Shown: positions 7,816 through 16,453 of the stretch, one piece after another | Layout of the letters: every line of letters starts with the position of its first letter | Position numbering within the stretch: position 1 is the stretch's first letter | Assembly: GCA_903900335.1 (NCBI GenBank) | Contig: CAIUMP010000044.1 | Location: 162,686 to 226,685, forward strand | Source: an uncultured Ignavibacteriota bacterium | Lineage (GTDB): Bacteria; Bacteroidota; Ignavibacteria; Palsa-1295 | DNA: 64,000 nucleotides | Direction of reading: 5' to 3' | Made by a program: the position numbers and the translations under genes | The notes under the pieces: model-generated | Database searches by the model: none | The model's input: only the letters and a program-made list of their open reading frames with translations | What the model was told of the DNA's origin: nothing

Positions 7816-8547
7816 ATGAAGAAACAACTTGTTTTTAGAATGTGCGTGACGGCCGGTCTTGCTGCTGTTACGAGTGTTGCGCTCATGACATGCGCGCCGA
7901 AGAACGGAGCCCAAGCCACAGCCACTCCTGCCTCTGCGGAACGAGGAAAATATCTTGTTACTGTTGGTGGCTGTAACGATTGCCACACTCCGTGGGTGAT
8001 GGGCCCGCAAGGTCCCGGACCGGACATGAACAGAATGCTCTCCGGGCATCCGTCGGTGATGAAGATCGAGGCCCCAGCCAAAGTTGATATGCCGTGGATG
8101 TGGGCGGGAGACATGACAATGACGGCGTTCTCAGGTCCGTGGGGCGTGAGCTGCGCAGCGAACCTGACGCCGGATTCGCTCACGGGAATTGGGGCATGGA
8201 CGCAGGATGTGTTCATTCAGGCGCTCCGAACCGGCAAGCACATGGGCAAAGGTCGCCAGATCCTTCCTCCGATGCCATGGGAAAATATGAAGAACATGAC
8301 GGATGAAGATCTCGCGAGCATTTTTATGTATTTGCAGACGATCCCGAAGATCTCGAATCAGGTGCAGGAGCCGGTTGCCGGTATGATGCCTCCGGGTGGG
8401 ATGCCGCCAGGTGGTCCAGGTGGAATGCCACCAGGAGGAGCTGGTGCGCCGCCTCCGACGATGGGAGGTGCTCCGATGCCGCCGCCAACCGGACCGATGG
8501 TGCCCGCAACTCCAGGTGGACCGCCGATGCCTGTCAAGAAGAAGTAA
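7816..8547 (+). CDS. Exported monohaem c-type cytochrome with Pro/Gly/Met-rich tail
   Basis: 243 residues from ATG 7816 (a TTG at 7789 is in frame but gives no signal-peptide gain). The N-terminus MKKQLVFRMCVTAGLAAVTS leads to ALMTC, a possible lipoprotein cleavage site with an unusual Thr at -1. The haem c site is CNDCH (in GGCNDCHTPW). Met-rich segments such as MPWMWAGDMTMTAF could supply the axial Met. The last ~55 residues are low complexity (repeats of MPPGG and related) ending PMPVKKK. It is likely a periplasmic or membrane-anchored electron carrier. No partner oxidase or dehydrogenase gene is adjacent. Confidence 0.85.
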   Translation: MKKQLVFRMCVTAGLAAVTSVALMTCAPKNGAQATATPASAERGKYLVTVGGCNDCHTPWVMGPQGPGPDMNRMLSGHPSVMKIEAPAKVDMPWMWAGDMTMTAFSGPWGVSCAANLTPDSLTGIGAWTQDVFIQALRTGKHMGKGRQILPPMPWENMKNMTDEDLASIFMYLQTIPKISNQVQEPVAGMMPPGGMPPGGPGGMPPGGAGAPPPTMGGAPMPPPTGPMVPATPGGPPMPVKKK

Positions 8548-8563
8548 GTGGGACGTTGAGTTT

Positions 8564-8638
8564 GAACCCGGATCGTTTCAATCGGATGTATGCCTCTCCT
8601 TTGTCAGGTATGCACTAAAAGCGATTCGATCCGGGTTC
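8564..8638 (+). terminator. Long-loop inverted repeat between cytochrome and dcd
   Basis: GAACCCGGATCG (8564-8575) pairs with CGATCCGGGTTC (8627-8638) across a 51-nt loop, followed by TTTGTTTTT. It may be a terminator for the cytochrome gene or a leader structure of dcd, whose ATG is only 9 nt further on. Confidence 0.35.
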
Positions 8639-8647
8639 TTTGTTTTT

Positions 8648-9202
8648 ATGATTCTAACGGATACGGAAATCTTAAAGGCGATCGATGCAGGTTCGATCGT
8701 TATCGCTCCATTTCGGTCGGAGTGCCTTGGCTCCAACAGTTATGATGTCCACCTTTCAAGGTCACTTGCATGTTACTCCGCGCCGGTGCTCGATGCGAAA
8801 GTGCATAATACGGTGAGGCATTTCGAGATTCCGACAGAAGGGATCGTCCTGAGTCCCGATACGCTGTATCTTGGTGTAACGGAGGAATACACGGAAACTC
8901 ATGAGCACGTCCCCTTCCTTGAAGGTAAGTCGAGTGTTGGTCGTTTGGGGATTGATATCCATGCGACAGCCGGTAAGGGTGATGTGGGATTCTGCAATGC
9001 GTGGACGCTGGAGATCTCGGTTCGACAGCCGGTTCGAGTCTATGCTGGAATGCCAATTGGTCAGCTCATCTACTTTGAAACCTCCGGCAATTGCCGGACG
9101 CCATATAACTCGAAGCCGGGTGCCAAGTACAACGAGAGGAATACGCGGCCAGTGGAGTCGATGATGTTCAAGAACTATGACGGACAAAAGGGTTGGAGCT
9201 AG
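8648..9202 (+). CDS. dcd: dCTP deaminase (dUTPase-like trimer fold)
   Basis: Deaminates dCTP to dUTP for thymidylate synthesis. 184 residues from ATG 8648, the usual family length. It opens MILTDTEILKAIDAGSIVI, with LGSNSYDVHL as the family N-terminal strand motif. EGKSSVGRLGIDIHATAG corresponds to the GRSSLARLG...VHVTAG active-site segment, and WTLEISV carries the catalytic-position Glu. PIGQLIYF and a C-terminal substrate-covering tail (PYNSKPGAKYNERN) follow. The upstream in-frame extension into cytochrome DNA is rejected. It appears monocistronic. A bifunctional dCTP deaminase/dUTPase cannot be excluded by eye. Confidence 0.9.
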   Translation: MILTDTEILKAIDAGSIVIAPFRSECLGSNSYDVHLSRSLACYSAPVLDAKVHNTVRHFEIPTEGIVLSPDTLYLGVTEEYTETHEHVPFLEGKSSVGRLGIDIHATAGKGDVGFCNAWTLEISVRQPVRVYAGMPIGQLIYFETSGNCRTPYNSKPGAKYNERNTRPVESMMFKNYDGQKGWS

Positions 9203-9226
9203 CTTGGTGGGTTCGTGGTGCGGGTG

Positions 9227-9988
9227 TCAGTACGCGAGGACGACACCCCCAGGCTCGATGGAGAGCCAATCCCCTTTGCCGATGAAAGTGGTTGATGGTA
9301 ACTCAAACCGCACACCGATGCGGTTTTCCGGCGGGCCGATAAGCCAGTAGTCGCAGCAGCCTTCATGCTTCTTCGTCAGACCAAGCGCAGCAAATAGGTT
9401 GCGAAGTATCTCCTCTTCTTTCGGACTTGTCGTGAATAGCAGCCACGAAATCCGCCGAAGCTGTCTCACGTCTCCGGTATCTTCCTTAGCAGGAATAGGG
9501 AGCCGAACTGGACTTTCGAAGACGATATCTAACGGTTGTGGCCCCGTGATAGCAAAGCGCAGGCTTTCTCCGCCGTTTGTTGGAATAATCGGGCTGTGTT
9601 CGATTCCGATCGAATCGAGTCTTCTCGTGAGCGGCCTGACATCGTTCATTGTAAGTGTAATCCCACTGACGTGGGTGCCATAGGCGCGAAGGGCTCGGTT
9701 CTGCCAAAGATCGGAATCTGTCGAATGCGTGGTTTCGAGGTCAATTGTCTGCCCGGACGGCAGAAGAATGCTGTTCCTTTCGGTTCCAAGCGGATCGAAT
9801 TGAGCGGCGGAGATCCGAATTCCTTGCTTCCGGAATGTTCGGGTCAAACTGTCGAGGTTCGGGGTGAGATAGACTACCCTTTCCAGCAGCACATCATTCG
9901 TCTGGGCAAACACTGGCTTTGCAAATAGAAAAGCCAGAGAACTCCAAAATGAAAGTGCCCTAAGTGTCCGGGTTTTGGGTAGTTTCAC
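9227..9988 (-). CDS. Exported glyoxalase-like (VOC) domain protein
   Basis: Starting at GTG 9988, the protein begins with a normal signal peptide (MKLPKTRTLRALSFWSSLAF ... VFAQ), so this start is preferred over the upstream ATG at 10048, which adds 20 non-signal residues. The mature part starts LLERVVYLTPNLDSLTRTFR and continues GIRISAAQFDPLGTERNSIL, GTHVSGITLTMNDVRPLTRR, the pattern of a glyoxalase-like/VOC domain with paired beta-alpha-beta-beta units. No clear full set of metal ligands was picked out. It is likely periplasmic, with unknown substrate. Confidence 0.7.
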   Translation of the reverse strand: MKLPKTRTLRALSFWSSLAFLFAKPVFAQTNDVLLERVVYLTPNLDSLTRTFRKQGIRISAAQFDPLGTERNSILLPSGQTIDLETTHSTDSDLWQNRALRAYGTHVSGITLTMNDVRPLTRRLDSIGIEHSPIIPTNGGESLRFAITGPQPLDIVFESPVRLPIPAKEDTGDVRQLRRISWLLFTTSPKEEEILRNLFAALGLTKKHEGCCDYWLIGPPENRIGVRFELPSTTFIGKGDWLSIEPGGVVLAY

Positions 9989-10175
9989 ACAGTTAAGTAT
10001 TTGAGTGGCACCTTTTCCGAAGGCTGAGGGGTTTGACCGCCCAGGCATCTGCTCGTTCGGAGCCTGCTACAAAGCCTTTCATCACCGTTGGAAGTTTCAA
10101 CCGACAGAAGATAGTTTCATCCGGAACCGTGCCATACGCTCGAGAGCCGGGACCCCATCAACCAAAGGAAACACC

Positions 10176-10463
10176 ATGCGCATGCAATCGAAAGACAAAG
10201 AACTTCTTCCCGGTACGGAAGAGCCGAACATCAAGATCGCCACACCGCTCAGCCGGCTCCAGGTTTCCTTGATCCAGGAATCGCTTCGTGAAACGGGTTG
10301 GAAGCACTCTGACTGGTTCATCGGCACAGCAACTGCGGGTGGAGTTCGCCCGACATTCAAGATGACCGTCTTCCAGGCAAAGGCAGGCCTCAAACGCAGC
10401 GAAGTGATTCAAAAGCTGCAGGGCATCGTTGGCAAGTTCAAGGAAGAAAAAGAGAAGAAGTAA
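10176..10463 (+). CDS. Small basic conserved-looking hypothetical protein
   Basis: 95 residues from ATG 10176, with AAGGA 7-8 nt upstream as a ribosome binding site. The longer frame from 10005 overlaps the opposite-strand gene and is not used. The sequence is soluble, with predicted mixed alpha/beta segments (TPLSRLQVSLIQESLRETGW, then GWFIG-like and FKMTVFQAKAG) and a Lys/Glu-rich C-terminus. I do not recognise the family. It is flanked by an exported VOC protein and an acyltransferase. Confidence 0.6.
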   Translation: MRMQSKDKELLPGTEEPNIKIATPLSRLQVSLIQESLRETGWKHSDWFIGTATAGGVRPTFKMTVFQAKAGLKRSEVIQKLQGIVGKFKEEKEKK

Positions 10464-10529
10464 TCGGGCCAGGCTTACGTCCGCAACGGAATCTTACCCA
10501 TAATCAAACCGGTCGGCGGACATCATTCA

Positions 10530-11822
10530 ATGCCATCACCCGACCCCGCTTGGCCCGGTGCATCTTCCCCCTCTGCGCAGCCAACGTCCTCAAATCGTCT
10601 TGATTCGATAGATGCGCTTCGTGGTATCGCCGCACTGATGGTTGCTGGCTATCATGTTTGGGGACATTACGGTGTGTATCCGTTCCCGTCCATCGGAGTT
10701 GTTCCTCAAACCCCGAACGCAAGTCTCTTTGCGTATCTTGTTTCGCCGCTGAGATGGGGGTATCTTGGAGTAAGTCTGTTCCTTGTTCTGAGTGGGTTCT
10801 GTATACACCTTCCGTTTGCTCGCAAGAAGAAGGCGTCTGGGGATCATCAGTTCAACGCGAGGCAGTTCTATCTTCGTAGGATGTGGCGGCTGTATCCCGC
10901 CTATGCGTTCTCAGTGATCGCGAGTTTCATACTGCTTGATGTTACTGCCCACCGAACCTCGCTGGTTGCTGCACCGTCGTTGTGGGATCTTGCCGCGCAC
11001 TTGACCCTGATACACACCTACTTTGACCGGTACTTCTACGGCATCGTCACGGTTTATTGGTCGCTCGCGTTGGAGTTTCAACTCTATCTAGCATATCCGA
11101 TCTTCCTTTATCTCTTTCGCAAACTCGGGTTGACTCGCTCAGTCGCATTACTCACAGTATTCTCCATCGGATGGCGTTTCGTCTCGATGAATGTGTTTCA
11201 TCACAATCTCATCAGCGTCGCCACAGCGGGCCCATATTCGCTTATGGGATTCCTCTTTGCGAGAATGCCAGAGTGGCTTTTCGGCGTCTGGCTTGCGGAG
11301 TGGTTCGTCTCAGAGAAGAAGAGAAACGTTGGAAGAAGCGCGCTTTCGGTGGCCGCTAGTCTAATTCTTTTTGCTTCGATACTCTCCACGCTCTTTGAGC
11401 CACTCTGGTCTCTGACGGACATTCTTTTCGGCATCGGATTTGCGCTTGTGATTGCGGCAGCGATAACCCCACGTAAAAGCACGGCCCCTTCCTCAATCTT
11501 GTCTCTACTTCCATCTTCGCCGCTGTATCGTTTCCTGGTCTGGACAGGCAGCGTTAGCTACTCGCTCTATCTCTTTCATTTGCAGCTATCCTGGTTCGGC
11601 AATGCGTGGATACAGAATCTGCCTGGAGAGGTGTTGCCGTTCGTCCTAAGGATGATCGTTCTGGCGCTCTCGATTCCGATAATCGCGGTGATCTTCCGGT
11701 TTGTTGAGAATCCATTTCTGCGGGCACCCCGTAAAGGAGAGCGCTTCTACTCCCTCTACTCCTGGCTCTACGGGCAGACGGAGAATGAAAACCTCAGGCC
11801 GTGGCATCCCAAGAATAAGTAA
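10530..11822 (+). CDS. Membrane acyltransferase family 3 protein
   Basis: A 430-residue polytopic membrane protein with around ten hydrophobic segments. The acyltransferase_3 opening motif RLDSIDALRGIAALMVAGYH carries the catalytic-region Arg and His. The C-terminal SVSYSLYLFHLQL segment and RFVENPFLR ending are typical of OafA/YrhL-type O-acetylases. It probably acylates a surface or periplasmic glycan, with unknown substrate. No glycan cluster is present. Confidence 0.88.
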   Translation: MPSPDPAWPGASSPSAQPTSSNRLDSIDALRGIAALMVAGYHVWGHYGVYPFPSIGVVPQTPNASLFAYLVSPLRWGYLGVSLFLVLSGFCIHLPFARKKKASGDHQFNARQFYLRRMWRLYPAYAFSVIASFILLDVTAHRTSLVAAPSLWDLAAHLTLIHTYFDRYFYGIVTVYWSLALEFQLYLAYPIFLYLFRKLGLTRSVALLTVFSIGWRFVSMNVFHHNLISVATAGPYSLMGFLFARMPEWLFGVWLAEWFVSEKKRNVGRSALSVAASLILFASILSTLFEPLWSLTDILFGIGFALVIAAAITPRKSTAPSSILSLLPSSPLYRFLVWTGSVSYSLYLFHLQLSWFGNAWIQNLPGEVLPFVLRMIVLALSIPIIAVIFRFVENPFLRAPRKGERFYSLYSWLYGQTENENLRPWHPKNK

Positions 11823-11866
11823 TTGTTCATCCACCCTTCACCTCCCCTTCGTATATTGCACCCACT

Positions 11867-13252
11867 GTGACCACGCTTGCCGAGATTTTCCTCGTAATTG
11901 TTCTCGTAATCCTCAACGGATTCTTCGTTACGGCGGAGTATGCCGCTGTGAAGCTGCGCCTCGCGCAGATCGACGATCTCATCCAAAAAAAGGAGCCAAA
12001 AGCCCTCGCCGTCAAGCACGTTCAGGATAATCTCGATAGCTTCCTCTCGGCGACGCAAGTCGGCATTACCCTTGCCAGCCTCGCGCTCGGCTGGATCGGA
12101 GAGCCGCTGATGTCGCAGATTCTCGCGCCGATCTTCGCACCATTGGGTATCAGCGCGAGCGTTGGAAACTCCATCAGCTTCGCCATCGGCTTTTTGATGC
12201 TCACCTCCGTTCACATCGTCTTTGGTGAACAGATACCGAAAGTATTGGCGATCAATTACGAAGTTGAAGTTGCACTCGCAACGGCTGGCCCGCTCAATTG
12301 GTACTATCGCGTGTTCCGCCCGCTCATCTGGGTGCTGAATAAGATGGTCAACACCGCGCTAAATGTGTTTGGCTTACCCAAAGCATCCGAGGACGAAGGC
12401 CACACACGCGAGGAACTCCGCAACGTTATTCTCGAATCCGCGCGGCGCGGCATCGTGCATCGCCAGGAATCGACCATCATCGAGTCCCTCTTCGATTTTG
12501 GAGAGACGACTGTGCGCGAGATCATGGTGCATCGCTCGGAGGTCGTCGCGATCGATCTCGATCTGGAGCCGCGCGAAATTCTTAAGATCATCGAAAACGA
12601 AGGATACTCGCGTTTGCCCGTCTATCGCGATTCGCACGACACGATCACAGGTGTTCTGCATGTGAAGAATCTGCTTCCATTCATCTCGCAACTCGAACGC
12701 CTCAGCGTGCCATCGCAACATTCGGAGAAAGAATTTCTCGCGCTGCTCGAACGCGCCGTCCGTCCGCCGCTATTCGTCACCGAGACGCAACCCATCTCCC
12801 GTCTGCTCGTCGATTTCCAGAAATCGCGCATCCACATGGGTGTCGTCGTTAGCGAACACGGTGGCGTCGAGGGAATCGTCACGCTCGAAGATATTCTCGA
12901 AGAGTTGGTAGGCGAGATTCGTGATGAGACAGACGAAACGGAGGCCCCGGATGTCATCGAAGTTGGCAATGCCGTCTTCGTCGATCCAACAATTTCTATC
13001 GCGGATTTTAACGAGCACTTTGCCGAGCGATTCCCTGAGCTCGAAGAGAGCGGCGATTACCAAACGCTCTCAGGCTACATCCAAAAGACGGCGGGGCGCA
13101 TTCCGAATGTTGGCGATGTCATCGAATCGCTCGGACTGAAATACACCATCACCCGCAAGCTGCGACACAAGCTGGAGCAAGTAAAAATAGAACTGCAAGC
13201 TCCACCACCTCCACCGACTATCACACCTGAAGATGATTCAAAGTCTTCGTAA
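11867..13252 (+). CDS. CNNM/CorC (HlyC/CorC) family transporter-associated protein
   Basis: 461 residues from GTG 11867. The N-terminal CNNM/DUF21 membrane domain opens TTLAEIFLVIVLVILNGFFV TAEYAAVKLR, with LTSVHIVFGEQIPKVLAI. It is followed by a CBS pair (VREIMVHRSEVVAIDLD ... GYSRLPVYRDSHDTITGVLH ... GVVVSEHGGVEGIVTLEDIL EELVGEIRDE) and the C-terminal CorC_HlyC domain (SGDYQTLSGYI). Proteins of this family are linked to Mg2+/Co2+ export. TATATTG lies 8 nt before the start and no Shine-Dalgarno is seen. The stop overlaps the next gene by 20 bp. Confidence 0.92.
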   Translation: MTTLAEIFLVIVLVILNGFFVTAEYAAVKLRLAQIDDLIQKKEPKALAVKHVQDNLDSFLSATQVGITLASLALGWIGEPLMSQILAPIFAPLGISASVGNSISFAIGFLMLTSVHIVFGEQIPKVLAINYEVEVALATAGPLNWYYRVFRPLIWVLNKMVNTALNVFGLPKASEDEGHTREELRNVILESARRGIVHRQESTIIESLFDFGETTVREIMVHRSEVVAIDLDLEPREILKIIENEGYSRLPVYRDSHDTITGVLHVKNLLPFISQLERLSVPSQHSEKEFLALLERAVRPPLFVTETQPISRLLVDFQKSRIHMGVVVSEHGGVEGIVTLEDILEELVGEIRDETDETEAPDVIEVGNAVFVDPTISIADFNEHFAERFPELEESGDYQTLSGYIQKTAGRIPNVGDVIESLGLKYTITRKLRHKLEQVKIELQAPPPPPTITPEDDSKSS

Positions 13253-14474
13253 CGAGTTCAACGCACGCTACACGCCGGAGCGATACGCCGCCTTCCGCAC
13301 CGCGCTTGATGAAGCATGCGGGTGTCCGATGGGTTTTCGAATCGCAGAGTCACCGATATTCTTGTCGCGGGAATTCGTCGGACGAGCATCTCGCCTCGCC
13401 GAAGAAATTCTCCATCGCGCTGCTTCGGAAGAATTGCAGAAGATCGGACGAACAGCCGTGCCCGATGACTTTAACTACGCCGCCGAGACCGCGAAGCCCC
13501 TCTTTGGCTGTGTGGATTTCGCCATCACCGGCACACCGGACAATCCCCGACTCAAGCTCATAGAATTGCAGGGCTTCCCATCACTCTTTCATTTCCAATC
13601 CTCTCTCTCACAGGTTATGCGAGATGCGTACGGATTACCGGGAGAACTCACAGGGCTTGCATATCCCGAAGATGGATACGATGCATATTACAATACTCTG
13701 CGCGATGCCATCGTTGGCGATAACGATCCTTCAGAAGTTGCACTTCTCGAACTAGCACCATACAAGCAGAAGACCCTGCCGGATTTTATCGTTGCGCAGC
13801 GGCAGCTTGGGATAAAGATCGTTGATATTGAATCCGTTGAAGCTCACGGTCGCGATCTTTTCTTCAAGGACAACAGCGGCAAACTCAATCCCATCCGACG
13901 CGTCTATAACCGCAGCATCCGCGATGACATCATAGCCAGCAACGCGCGCATCCCGTTCGACATCACACAAGAGTACAATGTCACCTGGGCCGGACATCCG
14001 AACTGGTATTTCCGCATTAGCAAGATCCTGCTCCCACATCTCGTTGGCACGAACGAGGCTGTGCCTAACGCCCTCTTCGTCAGCGAAGCGAATCCGCGCT
14101 TGTTGGATTTATCGCAGTATGTGCTGAAGCCGCTCTATAGCTTTGCAGGTGCGGGCGTGAATATCTCGCCGAGTGTAGCGGATGTTGAAGCCATCCCGGA
14201 AGCTGCAAAACACCAGTGGATATTGCAAGAGCGCGTCACCTACGCCGAGGCCTTCCGCTCGCCGGATGGTCATCCCGTCAAAGCTGAGCTACGCATGATG
14301 CTCATCTGGCCCGATGGCGAAGAGCGTCCGAAAGCCACGCACACCCTCGTCCGCCTAACGCGCGGCGCAATGGTGGGCGTCGATCACAACAAGGGGTTGG
14401 ATTGGGTGGGATCGAGTTGTGCGTTGATACCACCCTTTTTGAGCGTAAGATTCTTAGGTGAGCAGAAACTCTAG
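13233..14474 (+). CDS. ATP-grasp-like protein of unknown substrate
   Basis: 413 residues; the start lies inside the CorC gene, so translation is probably coupled. The pattern suggests a (possibly circularly permuted) ATP-grasp fold: KLIELQGFPSLFHFQ, then HPNWYFRISKILLPHL, YVLKPLYSFAGAGVNI (nucleotide-binding Lys loop), WILQERVTYAEAF (hinge) and KAELRMMLIWPDG (acidic metal-binding region). Such enzymes join a carboxylate to an amine or thiol using ATP. I cannot name the substrate. The 3' end overlaps the convergent DUF5615 gene by 4 bp. Confidence 0.6.
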   Translation: MIQSLRNEFNARYTPERYAAFRTALDEACGCPMGFRIAESPIFLSREFVGRASRLAEEILHRAASEELQKIGRTAVPDDFNYAAETAKPLFGCVDFAITGTPDNPRLKLIELQGFPSLFHFQSSLSQVMRDAYGLPGELTGLAYPEDGYDAYYNTLRDAIVGDNDPSEVALLELAPYKQKTLPDFIVAQRQLGIKIVDIESVEAHGRDLFFKDNSGKLNPIRRVYNRSIRDDIIASNARIPFDITQEYNVTWAGHPNWYFRISKILLPHLVGTNEAVPNALFVSEANPRLLDLSQYVLKPLYSFAGAGVNISPSVADVEAIPEAAKHQWILQERVTYAEAFRSPDGHPVKAELRMMLIWPDGEERPKATHTLVRLTRGAMVGVDHNKGLDWVGSSCALIPPFLSVRFLGEQKL

Positions 14475-14800
14475 AGAAGCTCTATGCAGGAGGAATCATC
14501 ATCCTTGAGGAACTCAAAGATTCGAGTGGAGTGTCTCCGCAAGAGCTTTTCAATTACGTGGCTAGTCTGATTGCCGCAACGAAGCCAAATTACTTTCGGA
14601 GGTGGACCGTACAATCCAGCTAAATCTGCAAAGTCAGAATCCTGACTTACTACTGTTAGATTGTGGTGCTTCGCATAGTTCCAAATTTCCCAGTCAGAGG
14701 CGTTCAGCAATACCGCTCTTCGAACTTGAACGGAATCTGGAAAAACATCGTCGAGCAGACGGCAAAGTCTAAAGCTGAGATTTTGGTCAAACAAGAGCAT
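14471..14800 (-). CDS. DUF5615 PIN-like toxin candidate
   Basis: 109 residues. It starts MLLFDQNLSFRLCRLLDDVF, a PIN/Mut7-C-like opening with the first Asp, and has VVSQDSDFADLAGLYGPPPK VIWLRCGN, the conserved DxDF and PP(K)VIWLRxGN motifs of DUF5615. The family consists of presumed RNase toxins. It lies 23 bp downstream of the DUF433 gene on the same strand, the usual antitoxin-then-toxin order. Confidence 0.85.
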   Translation of the reverse strand: MLLFDQNLSFRLCRLLDDVFPDSVQVRRAVLLNASDWEIWNYAKHHNLTVVSQDSDFADLAGLYGPPPKVIWLRCGNQTSHVIEKLLRRHSTRIFEFLKDDDSSCIELL

Positions 14801-14823
14801 TCCTCAGCTCACTAATCAGAAGG

Positions 14824-15045
14824 TTACGCTACTGCAACCACGCGTCGCTCCCTATCAGCCGCGTATGCAAGCGAAGCCATGATGTCCTGGTCTGTTAACT
14901 CCGGATAATCCGACAATATCTCTCCATGCGACATCCCGGCTGCCAGCCACCCTAAAATATCTGCAACGGCAATTCGCATCCCACGTATGCAGGGACGACC
15001 TCCGCGTTTTCCGGGTTCGATTGTGATGAGTTGATGATAATCCAT
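14824..15045 (-). CDS. DUF433 antitoxin candidate
   Basis: 73 residues, with RGGRPCIRGMRIAVADILGW LAAGMSHGEILSDYPELTDQ DIMASLAYAADRE: the DUF433 pattern, a compact HTH-like fold commonly paired with DUF5615. It is the first gene of the two-gene unit and probably represses it. Confidence 0.88.
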   Translation of the reverse strand: MDYHQLITIEPGKRGGRPCIRGMRIAVADILGWLAAGMSHGEILSDYPELTDQDIMASLAYAADRERRVVAVA

Positions 15046-15250
15046 TGTCTCTGGTCATTTCTTCAAATTGAACGAGGCAGCCCTGCCCGAAGTGCCCTCG
15101 ACGGATTACTCCTGGAGGTCACTTTCCCCGAACCTTCCCGCCCCTCTTCCCGTTTACGACCCGCCTCCACCGGGCAGATGGGGGTGCGGCACGCAGTTCA
15201 ATCGCCGCGAAATCAGCATATTTAGCCACATTTTCGAGGAAATACAATAG

Positions 15251-15625
15251 ATGCCAACAATTAATCAGTTAGTGCGCTTAGGGCGTGACGAGCTTACCTT
15301 TAAGTCAAAGTCCCCCGCACTTAAGAATTGTCCGCAGCGCCGAGGCGTTTGCACCCGCGTTTACACCACCACGCCAAAGAAGCCAAACTCCGCTCTCCGT
15401 AAGGTCGCGCGTGTAAAGCTCACGAGCGGTATGGAAGTAACAGCATACATTCCGGGCGAAGGACACAATCTTCAGGAGCACTCGATCGTCATGATCCGCG
15501 GTGGTCGTATCAAGGATTTGCCTGGTGTGCGTTATCACATCATTCGCGGCACACTCGATACCCAGGGCGTCCAGAACCGCAAGCAGGCTCGCTCGAAGTA
15601 CGGCGCGAAGAAGCCGAAAGCGTAA
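15251..15625 (+). CDS. rpsL: 30S ribosomal protein S12
   Basis: 124 residues with full-length S12 features: [50 protein letters not shown] (the PNSA loop of the decoding site), [24 protein letters not shown] and the basic C-terminus. The PKKPNS region shows the ancestral Lys residues associated with streptomycin sensitivity. It is followed by rpsG after an unusual 200-bp gap. Confidence 0.99.
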   Translation: MPTINQLVRLGRDELTFKSKSPALKNCPQRRGVCTRVYTTTPKKPNSALRKVARVKLTSGMEVTAYIPGEGHNLQEHSIVMIRGGRIKDLPGVRYHIIRGTLDTQGVQNRKQARSKYGAKKPKA

Positions 15626-15634
15626 ACGAAGTTG

Positions 15635-15722
15635 AAAGTCCTGAGTCCTTAGTCCTGAGTAGGGAAATGGGATTCAGGCATCCTGCTTACTGAGGACTTA
15701 GGACTCAGCACTTAGGACTTTA
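15635..15722. repeat. Inverted repeat between rpsL and rpsG
   Basis: AAGTCCTGAGTCCTTAGTCC (left) is matched by GGACTTAGGACTCAGCACTT-like sequence (right) around a ~26-nt loop. Internally it is built from repeats of AGTCCTGAGTC/AGGACTTAGGACT heptads. It would form a long hairpin in the rpsL-rpsG transcript. Confidence 0.75.
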
Positions 15723-15825
15723 TTCGGATCCTCACCGGAAACGATGAGGGGGTGGTTGACGAGAAGCGCGGGCAATCCCGCAGCATTCGATCAACTCTAT
15801 TGAAACCAGACACGAAGAACGAACA

Positions 15826-16293
15826 ATGAGAAAGCATAAAGCAGAGTTACGACCGCGTATCCCCGATCCAAAATTCGGTGACACGCTGGTCTCCCAGTTC
15901 ATCAATTCCCTGATGCTCGATGGACAAAAGTCGATTGCGCAGCGTATCATGTATGATGCGATGGACATCATTCAGGAGAAGACCGGTCAGTCCGGCCTTG
16001 AGGTATTCCGTAAGGCGATGAACAACGCCTCGCCGCTCATCGAAGTCCGCTCACGCCGCGTTGGCGGAGCAACGTATCAGGTGCCGACGGAAGTCCGCCC
16101 GGATCGTAAGACCGCTCTCGCCATCCGCTGGCTCATCAACTACAGCCGCGCCCGCGGCGAGAAGTCGATGGCGCAGCGCCTCGCAAATGAGCTGATGTCC
16201 GCCGCCAACAACGAAGGCACGACAGTCAAGAAGCGCGATGACGTTCACCGTATGGCTGAAGCCAATAAGGCGTTCGCACATTTTAGGTTCTAA
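15826..16293 (+). CDS. rpsG: 30S ribosomal protein S7
   Basis: 155 residues, normal S7 length. Motifs are [84 protein letters not shown] and [22 protein letters not shown]. It nucleates the 30S head by binding 16S rRNA. A strong terminator follows directly; fusA and tuf are not downstream. Confidence 0.99.
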   Translation: MRKHKAELRPRIPDPKFGDTLVSQFINSLMLDGQKSIAQRIMYDAMDIIQEKTGQSGLEVFRKAMNNASPLIEVRSRRVGGATYQVPTEVRPDRKTALAIRWLINYSRARGEKSMAQRLANELMSAANNEGTTVKKRDDVHRMAEANKAFAHFRF

Positions 16294-16318
16294 GAGATTT
16301 CCTTTCGGGAATTTGAAA

Positions 16319-16346
16319 AGCCAGCACGTTGTGCTGGCTTTTTTTT
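16319..16346 (+). terminator. Rho-independent terminator after rpsG
   Basis: AGCCAGCAC GTT GTGCTGGCT followed by eight T residues, 25 nt after the rpsG stop. It ends the str-type operon here. Confidence 0.95.
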
Positions 16347-16453
16347 AGGGTAGAAGTTCATTCGTCTCATCTGACCTATGCGTCCGATGGGCCGAATGAC
16401 AGCTTGTTCCTCCCCCGCACTCCCCCGCCCGATTCTGCGTTCTCCGAACTCCC

